DNA of 5,658 bases, taken from Myxococcales bacterium (GTDB lineage: Bacteria > Myxococcota_A > Polyangia > Polyangiales > Houyiibacteriaceae). How positions within the stretch are numbered: position 1 is the first letter of the stretch; each line of letters begins with the position of its first letter. The notes under the pieces were generated by a model, which saw only the letters and a program-made list of their open reading frames with translations, ran no database searches and was not told the origin of the DNA. This document shows, piece by piece, positions 1 through 5,658 of the stretch. A program made the translations under genes and the position numbers. Location of the stretch: contig JABDJF010000639.1 in NCBI GenBank assembly GCA_013002645.1, positions 1 through 5,658 on the forward strand, in the 5' to 3' direction.

Positions 1-1484
1 CGGACTTCGGCTGGCTTCAGCGGCAGCGTCCAGGCCTCCGGGCGGTCGTCATCACCCACGGTCACGAAGATCACATTGGCGCCCTTCCCTACCTCCTCAA
101 GGAGCTCTCGGTGCCGATCTTCGCACCACCCTACGCCGCCGCGTTGATCGAGGATCGGCTACGCGAGCATCGCCTCAGCAAGGTCGACCTCCGCGTCAGC
201 CCGGCGGGGAGCCGCGAGCAAATCGGCTCCATTTCCGTGGAGCGCTTCGCCGTACACCACTCGATCGCCGACGCCACCGGGCTCATTTTGGATACGCCCG
301 TCGGCACAGTCGTCCACACCGGCGACTTCAAAATCGAATCGGATCCCTGCGAGGGCCAACGATTCGATCGCGAGCGGCTCGAACAGGTGGCCGGTGACGG
401 GGTGCGCCTCCTGTTGAGCGATTCGACCGGCGCCGATGTCGACGGACGGGCCCGAACCGAGCGCCACGCCGAAACGGCCCTCGAAGAATGGATCGTCCGC
501 TCGCCCCATCGCGTCGTCGTCGCCACGTTCTCCTCGAACGCCTTTCGCTTGAGAGCAGTCTTGCGGATCGCACGCGACTGCGGTCGAAAGGTTTGTCTGC
601 TTGGCATGTCGGTCATCAAGCACACCGAAACCGCGCGGGCGCTGGGCTTGATTCCACCGGTGGATGACCTCTTGGTCGCGCCGGACGAGGTCGACGGCTT
701 GCCCCGGGATCAGGTGCTGATCCTCGCGGGTGGCACCCAGGGCGAACCCGCGTCGGCCCTGACCCGATTGGGCCGAGACGAGCACGCACGGGTGCACCTC
801 GAAGCAGGCGACACGGTGATCTTCTCTTCACGCGCCATTCCCGGAAACGAGCTCAGCGTCTTCGACCTGGTCAACCGATTCGAGCGGCGCGGCATCGAGG
901 TCGTCACGCGAAAGCGGCATCCGGAAGTTCACGCAAGCGGTCACGGCAGCCGCGAAGAGCAGCGATCCATGATCCGGCTCCTGCGTCCCAATGCGTTCGT
1001 TCCCGTGCACGGCACACACCACCACCGGAGCCGGCATCTCGAGCTGGCCGCCGAGGAAGGGGTCCCGCAGACACAGCTGATCGAAAACGGAAGCGTGCTC
1101 GAAGTCACGAAAGACGCGCTTGGTGTCGTCGATACGGTTCCCACCGGGCGCGTCTACATCGACGGGATGCGAGCGTTGAGCTCCGAGGTCATCGACGAGC
1201 GACGCACGATGGGATCAGCCGGATTGGTCAGCGTGCTGCTTTCGCTAGACGGAGGGCGGCTGCGGGAGCCTCCGCGGGTGCTGTCCTGGGGTGTGCTCGA
1301 CGGCGCGGAGCGACGCCGCGTCGAGCGAAAAGTCGCCGAGCACGTCCGAAATCGTCTCAAAGGACGGCGTTTTGCAACGTCCGCGGAGGCTACGGAGGCC
1401 GCAATTGAGGCCGCGCGCCGGTTCTTGGTCCACAATCACCGAAGGCGCCCGCTGATCACCGCGGACGTCCACGGGGAACCATGA
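1..1484 (+). CDS. rnj: Ribonuclease J (metallo-beta-lactamase/beta-CASP RNase), 5'-truncated by window edge
   Basis: RNase J is a cytoplasmic zinc-dependent 5'-3' exo- and endoribonuclease for mRNA decay and RNA maturation. The reading frame is open from base 3 and ends at TGA 1482-1484 (about 493 residues visible). The GTG at 111 is internal, because the hallmark HGHEDH motif (57-74) lies upstream of it. Other metal-site and beta-CASP landmarks follow in the right order: the His of HHSIAD (258-260), TGDFK with its Asp at 324, LLSDST with its Asp at 420, IPGNE near 840, SGHG with its His at 942, and PVHG with its His at 1008. About 157 residues follow PVHG, as expected for the C-terminal domain. 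HGHEDH sits near residue 74 in Bacillus RNase J1, so roughly the first 55 residues lie outside the window. No frameshift or lost ligand is visible. The stop overlaps the next start (ATGA). The family call is firm; substrates cannot be read from sequence. Confidence 0.96.
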   Translation, partial: DFGWLQRQRPGLRAVVITHGHEDHIGALPYLLKELSVPIFAPPYAAALIEDRLREHRLSKVDLRVSPAGSREQIGSISVERFAVHHSIADATGLILDTPVGTVVHTGDFKIESDPCEGQRFDRERLEQVAGDGVRLLLSDSTGADVDGRARTERHAETALEEWIVRSPHRVVVATFSSNAFRLRAVLRIARDCGRKVCLLGMSVIKHTETARALGLIPPVDDLLVAPDEVDGLPRDQVLILAGGTQGEPASALTRLGRDEHARVHLEAGDTVIFSSRAIPGNELSVFDLVNRFERRGIEVVTRKRHPEVHASGHGSREEQRSMIRLLRPNAFVPVHGTHHHRSRHLELAAEEGVPQTQLIENGSVLEVTKDALGVVDTVPTGRVYIDGMRALSSEVIDERRTMGSAGLVSVLLSLDGGRLREPPRVLSWGVLDGAERRRVERKVAEHVRNRLKGRRFATSAEATEAAIEAARRFLVHNHRRRPLITADVHGEP

Positions 1485-2869
1485 GCCGATGGGTCGCCTG
1501 GCTGGTCGCTGCTCTCGTCCTGAGCAGCTGCCACCGGCACGTCAAACCGGAGCCGAGCACGCAGCCCGTCTCCTCCGAACCAGCCATTGCAACGCCGGCC
1601 GAGCCCTCGTCGAACGGCGCCGCAACGGACGGCGCAGCGAGTGCCGGCATCGCGCGCCCCGCAACAGCCACGGAGCGCGCCGCGGTCGATGAGCTGATCG
1701 GCGCCGCGGAATCGGTGCGCCAGCTCAGGCTTCGGCGCCAAGTGATGATTGAAATCGAAGACGGCGATGCGATCGCACAAAGCCTGCGATCGCAGATCGA
1801 CGAAGAAGACATCGAGCGCGCGAGGCTCGTCTACGGGGCGCTCGGGCTCCTCGATGCCGAGGACGACCTGTACAGCATGTTCGCAGGGGTCCTCGGCGAG
1901 CAGGTCATCGGCTACTACGATCCCGACACCGGTCGACTCGTTGTCCGGGACGACGTCATGGACGGTCTGGCCGGGTCCTCCGGCCCCGAGCAGGCGCAGG
2001 AGGCGAGTCTGGTCCTGGTCCACGAGCTGGTCCACGCGCTTCAGGATCAGCGTCTCGGGCTTGGCGAGTCGTATGAAAAGGAGCGGACCGCGGATGCCGA
2101 CAACGCCTTCCGCGCGGTCGTCGAGGGCGACGCGACACTGGCAATGCTCGCCGAGGCGCTTCGCCAGCAGGGTATCCCGTTGTCTGCAGCGACGGCAGGC
2201 ATTCAACAGATGGGCGACTACATCGATCTCGACGCGCTCATCCGGGGCGAGAAACTCGACGACGCACCGGCGATTCTCAGGGTGACGCTGGTGGCGCCCT
2301 ACCTGCGCGGGCTCCAGTTCGCAGCCGCGGTCCAGGGGCGCGGCGGTTGGCCCGCCGTGAACAACGCACACCGCCGCCTCCCTGCGACCACCGAGCAGGT
2401 GCTGCACCCGGACAAGTACTTCGCCCGAGAGCGGGCCGAGGCATTCCAGATTCCGGAGAGCAGAGCGCTCCTCGCCGCCGGTTTCGATCGAATCGAGGAA
2501 GATACGCTTGGGGAGCTCGAGCTCGGCGTTTACCTGGGGCAAGGCCGAGCCTCAGGCACCCACGAGCAGGCGGCGGCCGGTTGGGCGGGCGATCAACTCG
2601 CCGTCTACCGGCGCGGCAAAAAGACGGCTGTCATCTGGTGGACTAGCTGGGACAGCCAGTTGGACGCCCGAGAGGCCTTCGCCGCGGCTCGCTCGGTCAC
2701 GCCCAGGGACTCGAGCGCCAGGGTGGAACGCAAAGGTCGCGCGGTCCTCATCGTCAGGGGCCTGCCGCACCGCCTGCACCGCGCGGCTCGCAGCGACTTC
2801 AATTCCTTCGCGCGCAGCCTAGAGAACCAGCCGCCTCCCCCGGAGGTTCGCCCCAGTCTCGTCTATTGA
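1481..2869 (+). CDS. Putative zinc-metallopeptidase lipoprotein (HExxH...E type)
   Basis: This is a 462-residue predicted lipoprotein. Residues 1-17 form a short signal peptide (MSRW, hydrophobic core, lipobox LSSC) with lipidation at Cys17; residue 18 is His. Residues 18 to about 58 are a Ser/Pro/Ala/Thr-rich tether. The folded part carries GYYDP at 144-148, HELVHALQDQ from His181 (HExxH at 181-185), and a downstream EGD with Glu215, about 30 residues past the second His. This fits a gluzincin-like zinc site with His181, His185 and Glu215 as ligands and Glu182 as catalytic base. Two further blocks, TTEQVLHPDKYF at 303-314 and GWAGD at 367-371, resemble conserved blocks I recall in an uncharacterised bacterial and archaeal protein family with the same HELxHALQDQ motif. 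Substrate and true peptidase activity are unknown. The ATG overlaps the rnj stop, behind a purine stretch GGGGAA at 1473-1478, which suggests translational coupling. The lipoprotein call is strong; the enzymatic role is inferred from the motif. Confidence 0.8.
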   Translation: MSRWVAWLVAALVLSSCHRHVKPEPSTQPVSSEPAIATPAEPSSNGAATDGAASAGIARPATATERAAVDELIGAAESVRQLRLRRQVMIEIEDGDAIAQSLRSQIDEEDIERARLVYGALGLLDAEDDLYSMFAGVLGEQVIGYYDPDTGRLVVRDDVMDGLAGSSGPEQAQEASLVLVHELVHALQDQRLGLGESYEKERTADADNAFRAVVEGDATLAMLAEALRQQGIPLSAATAGIQQMGDYIDLDALIRGEKLDDAPAILRVTLVAPYLRGLQFAAAVQGRGGWPAVNNAHRRLPATTEQVLHPDKYFARERAEAFQIPESRALLAAGFDRIEEDTLGELELGVYLGQGRASGTHEQAAAGWAGDQLAVYRRGKKTAVIWWTSWDSQLDAREAFAAARSVTPRDSSARVERKGRAVLIVRGLPHRLHRAARSDFNSFARSLENQPPPPEVRPSLVY

Positions 2870-2895
2870 GGTTGTCGTTCGGAACACCCCAAGCT

Positions 2896-2902
2896 AGGAA
2901 GG
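2896..2902 (+). promoter_or_regulatory. Shine-Dalgarno site supporting the GTG start of the dCMP deaminase
   Basis: AGGAAGG ends four bases before GTG 2907. Together with the conserved N-terminal SWDQYFM block encoded just after it, this supports the GTG start over the in-frame ATG at 2937, which would delete that block. Confidence 0.7.
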
Positions 2903-2906
2903 CCCG

Positions 2907-3356
2907 GTGAGCCGCGCCTCTTGGGACCAATACTTCATGGATATCGCCGTCGTGGTGGCAACCCGCTCAACTTGCCCCCGCAAGCACGTCGGCTCGGTCA
3001 TCGTTCGCGACAAGACCATCCTCTCTACGGGCTACAACGGCTCGGTCCGCGGCCTCCCACACTGCGACGAGGTCGGTCACATGATGGTCGACGGCCACTG
3101 CGTCCGGACCATCCATGCCGAGGTCAACGCAATCATCCAAGCCGCCAAGAACGGCTCCCGCATCGACGGCGCCTCGATCTACGTCACCGCGTCCCCATGT
3201 TGGAACTGCTTCAAGGCGATTTGCAACGTCGGCATCAAGCGCATCATCTTCGAAGAGTTCTATCGAGACGAGCGGATCTTCGAGGTCTCACAGACGCTGG
3301 GCATCGAGCTGGTGGAGCTTCACCGTGAGTTGGTGGCCCCCAAGGCAGCACCTTGA
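2907..3356 (+). CDS. Deoxycytidylate (dCMP) deaminase, ComEB-like
   Basis: This 149-residue protein of the zinc-dependent cytidine/deoxycytidylate deaminase superfamily is expected to convert dCMP to dUMP plus ammonia in the cytoplasm, supplying thymidylate synthase. The catalytic zinc site is complete: His70-Ala-Glu72 (ligand and proton shuttle) and Pro97-Cys98-x-x-Cys101 (two Cys ligands). The N-terminal SWDQYFM block, ATRSTC and GYNG at 42-45 are typical of the dCMP deaminase branch; in the phage T4 enzyme the equivalent GYNG segment contributes to binding of the allosteric effector dCTP, so similar control is possible. Cys53 and Cys65 lie in the insert where some family members hold a second structural zinc. 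The length is ordinary. The gene starts with GTG and stands 37 bases after the lipoprotein gene and 53 before tig. ComEB is the Bacillus name for the family, but nothing here implies competence. A tRNA or free-cytidine deaminase is less likely given the SWDQYF start and GYNG. Confidence 0.93.
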   Translation: MSRASWDQYFMDIAVVVATRSTCPRKHVGSVIVRDKTILSTGYNGSVRGLPHCDEVGHMMVDGHCVRTIHAEVNAIIQAAKNGSRIDGASIYVTASPCWNCFKAICNVGIKRIIFEEFYRDERIFEVSQTLGIELVELHRELVAPKAAP

Positions 3357-3381
3357 CGGCTCTTGGCCCCGGCTGTACGAA
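3353..3381 (+). promoter_or_regulatory. Candidate sigma-70-type promoter for tig-clpP
   Basis: TTGACG at 3353-3358 (5 of 6 matches to the -35 consensus, overlapping the deaminase stop) is followed after exactly 17 bases by TACGAA at 3376-3381 (3 of 6 matches to -10). Transcription would start near 3388, giving a leader of about 22 bases before the tig ATG. The -10 match is weak, so this is only a candidate. Confidence 0.3.
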
Positions 3382-3409
3382 CCGCGCCTGTCCAGCCCCC
3401 TAAAATCCA

Positions 3410-4750
3410 ATGCAATCTGAAATTCGTGAGATCAGCCCCGTCCTTGTGGAGGTTACGGTCGAAGTGCCGTGGGACCGCATCCAGAAGGACCTCAACGACA
3501 CTTACAAGGAGATCGGCAAGACCGCCCGCGTTCGCGGCTTCCGTCCTGGGAAGGTGCCGAGGGATGTGCTCAAGCAGGTGTACGGCCGAGATGCCGCTGC
3601 GCAGGTGACGGGCACCCTGGTCGAGCAGGGACTGATGCAAGCCGTCCAGGAGCACGAGCTCCACATCGTGGCGCAGCCGCAAATGGAAGAGGCGCCCGCG
3701 CTCGAAAAAGGCAAGCCGCTGACCTTCAAGGCCAAGGTCGAGGTGCGACCGAAAATCGACCGGGTCGCGATCGATGCGCTCGAAGCTTGGCAGGCGCCGA
3801 TCGACGTTCCGAACGAAGACGTCGACACCGAAGTCGAAGGGCTTCGAAACCAACACGCCGAGATTCAGGTGCCGGACCCGATGCGGGGGGCGAAGGAAGG
3901 CGATCTCATCACGATCGACTACACCGTTTCGGTCGACGGCGAAGCGAAGGATGACCTTGGGGCCGAAGCCCGTCAGGTGGAAATCAACGACGATCATCTG
4001 CTGCCGGCCCTCAAAGAAGGGCTGCTTGGAATGCAGCCGGACGAAGAGAAGACGATCGAAGTCGCCTTCGAAGACGAGCACCCGAATCCAGACCTTCAGG
4101 GCAAGACCGCAGAGTTCAAGATCAAGGCGGCGCAGCTCCACGAAAAGCTCTTACCCGAGCTCGACGACGAGTTCGCGAAGGACTGCGGCGACTACGAAAC
4201 CCTCCTCGAGCTGCGGCTCAAGATTCGCGAGCGGCTCGAGAGCAGCGCCAAGCAGCAGGGTGATGCCAAGCTCAAAGACCAGCTGATCGACAGCTTGATC
4301 GAGCACAACGACATCCCGGTTCCGCCGTCGATGGTGCAGCAGCAACAGCAGATGATGATGTACGAAATGGCTCAGTTCATGCAGATGGCGGGGCAGCAAG
4401 GCGCGCCGGGCGCCGACTTCTTCTCGGGCATCGAGGAGCGTGCGCAGCGCCGCGTGCAGGCGGGCATCTTGCTCGGCTCGCTCGCGCGCCAGGAGAGCAT
4501 CGAGGTCACCGAGGCCGATCTGGACGCGAAGTTCCAAGAGATCGCCGAGCAGACCGGCAAGCACGTGGCCAAGGTCCGAGCCGATTATCGAGAGGACCAG
4601 CGGAACCAGCTCGAATCCCAGCTCCTCGAAGAGAAGGTCATGGCGCTGCTCACCGAGCGTGCCAAAATCAACGAAGGGGAGCGGCCCGAGCCCGAGGTCA
4701 AGCCTGAAACCCAAAAGGACGAATCGGCCGAAGACGAAGGGGAAGAGTGA
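3410..4750 (+). CDS. tig: Trigger factor, ribosome-associated chaperone
   Basis: Trigger factor (446 residues; E. coli has 432) binds at the ribosomal exit tunnel next to protein L23 and shields nascent chains. The ribosome-binding signature GFRPGK is at residues 43-48, the same numbers as GFRKGK in E. coli, which confirms ATG 3410 as the start. Domain order is normal: N-terminal ribosome-binding domain (about 1-120), FKBP-like prolyl isomerase domain (about 158-240), then the helical C-terminal chaperone domain with VPPSMV near 304-309. Two oddities stand out. The isomerase pocket has lost most of its expected aromatics (Lys180, Arg188 and Leu201 at those positions). Residues 308-331 form a Met/Gln-rich stretch with five Gln followed by three Met. 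The last 25 or so residues are strongly charged and mostly acidic. No Shine-Dalgarno sequence precedes the start. The stop TGA overlaps the clpP ATG by one base, indicating co-translation with clpP. Confidence 0.97.
   Translation: MQSEIREISPVLVEVTVEVPWDRIQKDLNDTYKEIGKTARVRGFRPGKVPRDVLKQVYGRDAAAQVTGTLVEQGLMQAVQEHELHIVAQPQMEEAPALEKGKPLTFKAKVEVRPKIDRVAIDALEAWQAPIDVPNEDVDTEVEGLRNQHAEIQVPDPMRGAKEGDLITIDYTVSVDGEAKDDLGAEARQVEINDDHLLPALKEGLLGMQPDEEKTIEVAFEDEHPNPDLQGKTAEFKIKAAQLHEKLLPELDDEFAKDCGDYETLLELRLKIRERLESSAKQQGDAKLKDQLIDSLIEHNDIPVPPSMVQQQQQMMMYEMAQFMQMAGQQGAPGADFFSGIEERAQRRVQAGILLGSLARQESIEVTEADLDAKFQEIAEQTGKHVAKVRADYREDQRNQLESQLLEEKVMALLTERAKINEGERPEPEVKPETQKDESAEDEGEE
4737..4743 (+). promoter_or_regulatory. 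Shine-Dalgarno site of clpP, inside the end of tig
   Basis: AAGGGGA lies within the last codons of tig, six bases before ATG 4750. The spacing favours ATG 4750 over the in-frame GTG at 4747, which would add a single residue. Confidence 0.65.
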
Positions 4751-5361
4751 TGAGCGAGCCTACGACCGCGCAGATGTACATGCCTTGGGTCGTCGAAACG
4801 ACGCACCGCGGCGAACGCCAGTGGGACATCTTCAGCCGCCTGATGAAGGACCGCATCATCTTCCTTGGCACCGAGGTCACCGACGACGTCGCCAACGCGA
4901 TCATCGCACAGATGCTTTTTCTCGAGAGCGACGATCCCGACAAAGAGATCACGTTGTACATCAACAGCCCCGGTGGCTCGATTACAGCAGGGCTCGCGAT
5001 TTACGACACGATGCAGTACGTTCGGTCACCGGTGTCGACGGTCTGCCTGGGCCAAGCCGCATCGATGGCCGCTTGGATTCTCGCCTCTGGCACGACTGGA
5101 ATGCGCAAGTGCTTGCCCAATAGCCGCATCATGATTCACCAACCGCTCGGCGGGATTCGCGGCCAGGCGACCGACATCGAAATCCATGCGCGAGAGATTC
5201 TGAAACTTCGTGAACAAATGAACACGATCCTGGCCAAGCATACAGGCCAGACCACCGACCGCATTAAGGAAGACACCGAACGCGATCGCTATCTCTCCGC
5301 CGAAGAGGCGAAAGAGTACGGGCTGATCGACGACGTCATCCGGCCCAAGCTCCAAGGCTAA
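4750..5361 (+). CDS. clpP: ATP-dependent Clp protease proteolytic subunit ClpP
   Basis: ClpP is the serine peptidase that forms two stacked heptameric rings and degrades proteins threaded in by ClpX or another Clp ATPase. The 203-residue product has an intact catalytic triad: Ser105 in GQAASMA, His130 in MIHQPLGG, and Asp179 in TERDR. The spacing (25 and 49 residues) equals that of E. coli Ser97/His122/Asp171. NSPGGSITAG, which helps form the oxyanion hole, and the handle-region sequence DIEIHAREIL are typical. Relative to mature E. coli ClpP there are eight extra N-terminal residues, so a short propeptide may be removed before Met9 (MYMP here against ALVP). I start at ATG 4750, which overlaps the tig stop as TGATG behind a good ribosome site. 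Translation is probably coupled to tig, keeping chaperone and protease in proportion. Nothing in the sequence looks degraded. Confidence 0.98.
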   Translation: MSEPTTAQMYMPWVVETTHRGERQWDIFSRLMKDRIIFLGTEVTDDVANAIIAQMLFLESDDPDKEITLYINSPGGSITAGLAIYDTMQYVRSPVSTVCLGQAASMAAWILASGTTGMRKCLPNSRIMIHQPLGGIRGQATDIEIHAREILKLREQMNTILAKHTGQTTDRIKEDTERDRYLSAEEAKEYGLIDDVIRPKLQG

Positions 5362-5390
5362 GACCCCGCAAAACGCTGCCCGCGCGCGTG

Positions 5391-5427
5391 GTCTAGTCCT
5401 TGCCGTTAAAGAGGCGGGACGCTAGAC
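5391..5427 (+). other. Imperfect inverted repeat / RNA hairpin between clpP and clpX
   Basis: GTCTAG (5391-5396) pairs perfectly with CTAGAC (5422-5427). The stem continues inward with TCCT (5397-5400) against GGGA (5416-5419, one G-U pair) and GCC (5402-5404) against GGC (5413-5415). This leaves a one-base bulge at 5401, a two-base bulge at 5420-5421 and an 8-base loop GTTAAAGA. That is about 13 pairs. No T-run follows, so it is not a standard intrinsic terminator. It ends five bases before the clpX ribosome site and could act as an mRNA stability or processing element, or as an operator. Confidence 0.5.
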
Positions 5428-5428
5428 T
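5400..5428 (+). promoter_or_regulatory. Candidate sigma-70-type promoter for clpX
   Basis: TTGCCG at 5400-5405 (4 of 6 matches to -35) and TAGACT at 5423-5428 (4 of 6 to -10) are separated by 17 bases. The predicted start near 5435 would leave a leader of only about nine bases and would cut into the clpX ribosome site, which weakens the call. The elements also fall inside the hairpin described at 5391-5427. Confidence 0.25.
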
Positions 5429-5432
5429 CTCC

Positions 5433-5436
5433 GGAG
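5433..5436 (+). promoter_or_regulatory. Shine-Dalgarno site of clpX
   Basis: GGAG lies seven bases before ATG 5444, a standard spacing, and supports that start for clpX. Confidence 0.6.
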
Positions 5437-5443
5437 CAGGTAC

Positions 5444-5658
5444 ATGGTGGATCGCAGGCGAGATGATGGGCACGGCAATCTTCAATGCTCCTTCTGTGGG
5501 AAGTCACAGAAGGAAGTAAAAAAGCTCATCGCAGGGCCCACGGTCTACATTTGCGACGAGTGCATCGGGCTCTGTAACGACATCATCGCCGAGGAGGTCG
5601 AGCGCGAGGAATCGCTCACGACGACGACGCCGCTCCCGAAGCCCGCCGAGATCAAAGA
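5444..5658 (+). CDS. clpX: ATP-dependent Clp protease ATP-binding subunit ClpX, 3'-truncated by window edge
   Basis: ClpX is the AAA+ unfoldase that recognises tagged or specific substrates and translocates them into ClpP. Only the first 71 codons are present, with no stop before the window ends. They encode the complete N-terminal C4 zinc-binding domain, with Cys15, Cys18, Cys37 and Cys40 in CSFCGKSQ and YICDEC. This domain dimerises and binds adaptors and some substrates. The order of blocks (a basic start MVDRRRDD, then CSFCGKSQKEV, KKLIAGP, YICDEC, LCNDII) matches ClpX of other bacteria almost residue by residue, and the linker toward the AAA+ module (PLPKPAEIK) has begun. The Walker motifs and ClpP-binding loop lie beyond the window. 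It stands 82 bases after clpP, behind a hairpin and a candidate promoter, so its expression may be adjusted separately from tig-clpP. Confidence 0.98.
   Translation, partial: MVDRRRDDGHGNLQCSFCGKSQKEVKKLIAGPTVYICDECIGLCNDIIAEEVEREESLTTTTPLPKPAEIK

Noticed and set aside
111..113. GTG as the start of the RNase J gene
   Set aside because: The frame is open to the window edge and the essential HGHEDH motif lies upstream at 57-74, so the true start is outside the window.
1436..2542. Long minus-strand open frame (368 codons) opposite the lipoprotein gene
   Set aside because: High-GC coding DNA commonly leaves the opposite strand open. The translation has no recognisable motif, while the + strand frame has a lipobox and HExxH.
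2877..2885. Palindrome GTTCGGAAC after the lipoprotein gene as a terminator
   Set aside because: It has only four-base arms with a one-base centre and no T-run; it is too short to be meaningful.
3320..4141. Minus-strand open frame (273 codons) opposite tig
   Set aside because: It lies opposite a clear trigger factor gene and its translation shows no family motif; it is a shadow frame.
4747..4749. GTG as the start of clpP
   Set aside because: ATG 4750 is the next codon, has better ribosome-site spacing and forms the common TGATG overlap with the tig stop.
5391..5430. Rho-independent terminator after clpP
   Set aside because: The stem is present but is followed by CTCTCCGGAG rather than a T-run, so termination is not supported.
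5362..5443. CIRCE-type HrcA operator upstream of clpX
   Set aside because: The inverted repeat arms (GTCTAG/CTAGAC) do not match the CIRCE arms TTAGCACTC/GAGTGCTAA.

Overview
The window is a compact, high-GC stretch of bacterial chromosome in which all six genes lie on the + strand. In order it carries: the 3' part of an RNase J gene (rnj), a lipoprotein gene with a zinc-metallopeptidase signature, a dCMP deaminase gene, and then the classical proteostasis cluster tig-clpP-clpX, with clpX cut by the right edge. Bacterial RNase J beside a tig-clpP-clpX cluster, GC-rich codon use and a Ser/Pro/Ala/Thr-rich lipoprotein fit a member of the Myxococcota/Deltaproteobacteria. This is an inference from content and style; no rRNA or other phylogenetic marker is present.

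Layout. Positions 1-1484 encode the RNase J beta-lactamase/beta-CASP core, missing only about the first 55 residues. The next gene starts inside the RNase J stop codon (ATGA, 1481-1484), so the two are probably translated from one mRNA. Its product (1481-2869) has a lipobox and an HExxH...E signature. After 37 bases comes a GTG-started dCMP deaminase (2907-3356). A 53-base gap with a candidate promoter leads to trigger factor (3410-4750). Its stop overlaps the clpP start (TGATG), and clpP ends at 5361. An 82-base gap holds a clear imperfect hairpin and a promoter-like pair of hexamers before clpX (5444 onward).

How the genes work together. Trigger factor receives nascent chains at the ribosome exit, while ClpX unfolds substrates and feeds them to ClpP, so tig-clpP-clpX covers folding and degradation of cytosolic proteins. 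RNase J degrades and matures RNA. The deaminase makes dUMP for thymidylate synthesis. The lipoprotein would act outside the cytoplasm. The tight spacing suggests one or two operons of growth-linked housekeeping genes.

I see no mobile element, CRISPR array, tRNA, rRNA or phage gene, and no convincing new defence or biosynthetic system. The points most worth following up are the little-characterised metallopeptidase lipoprotein coupled to RNase J, two unusual features of trigger factor (a prolyl isomerase domain lacking most of its pocket aromatics, and a Met/Gln-rich tract), and the hairpin between clpP and clpX. No gene-free stretch exceeds 300 bases.
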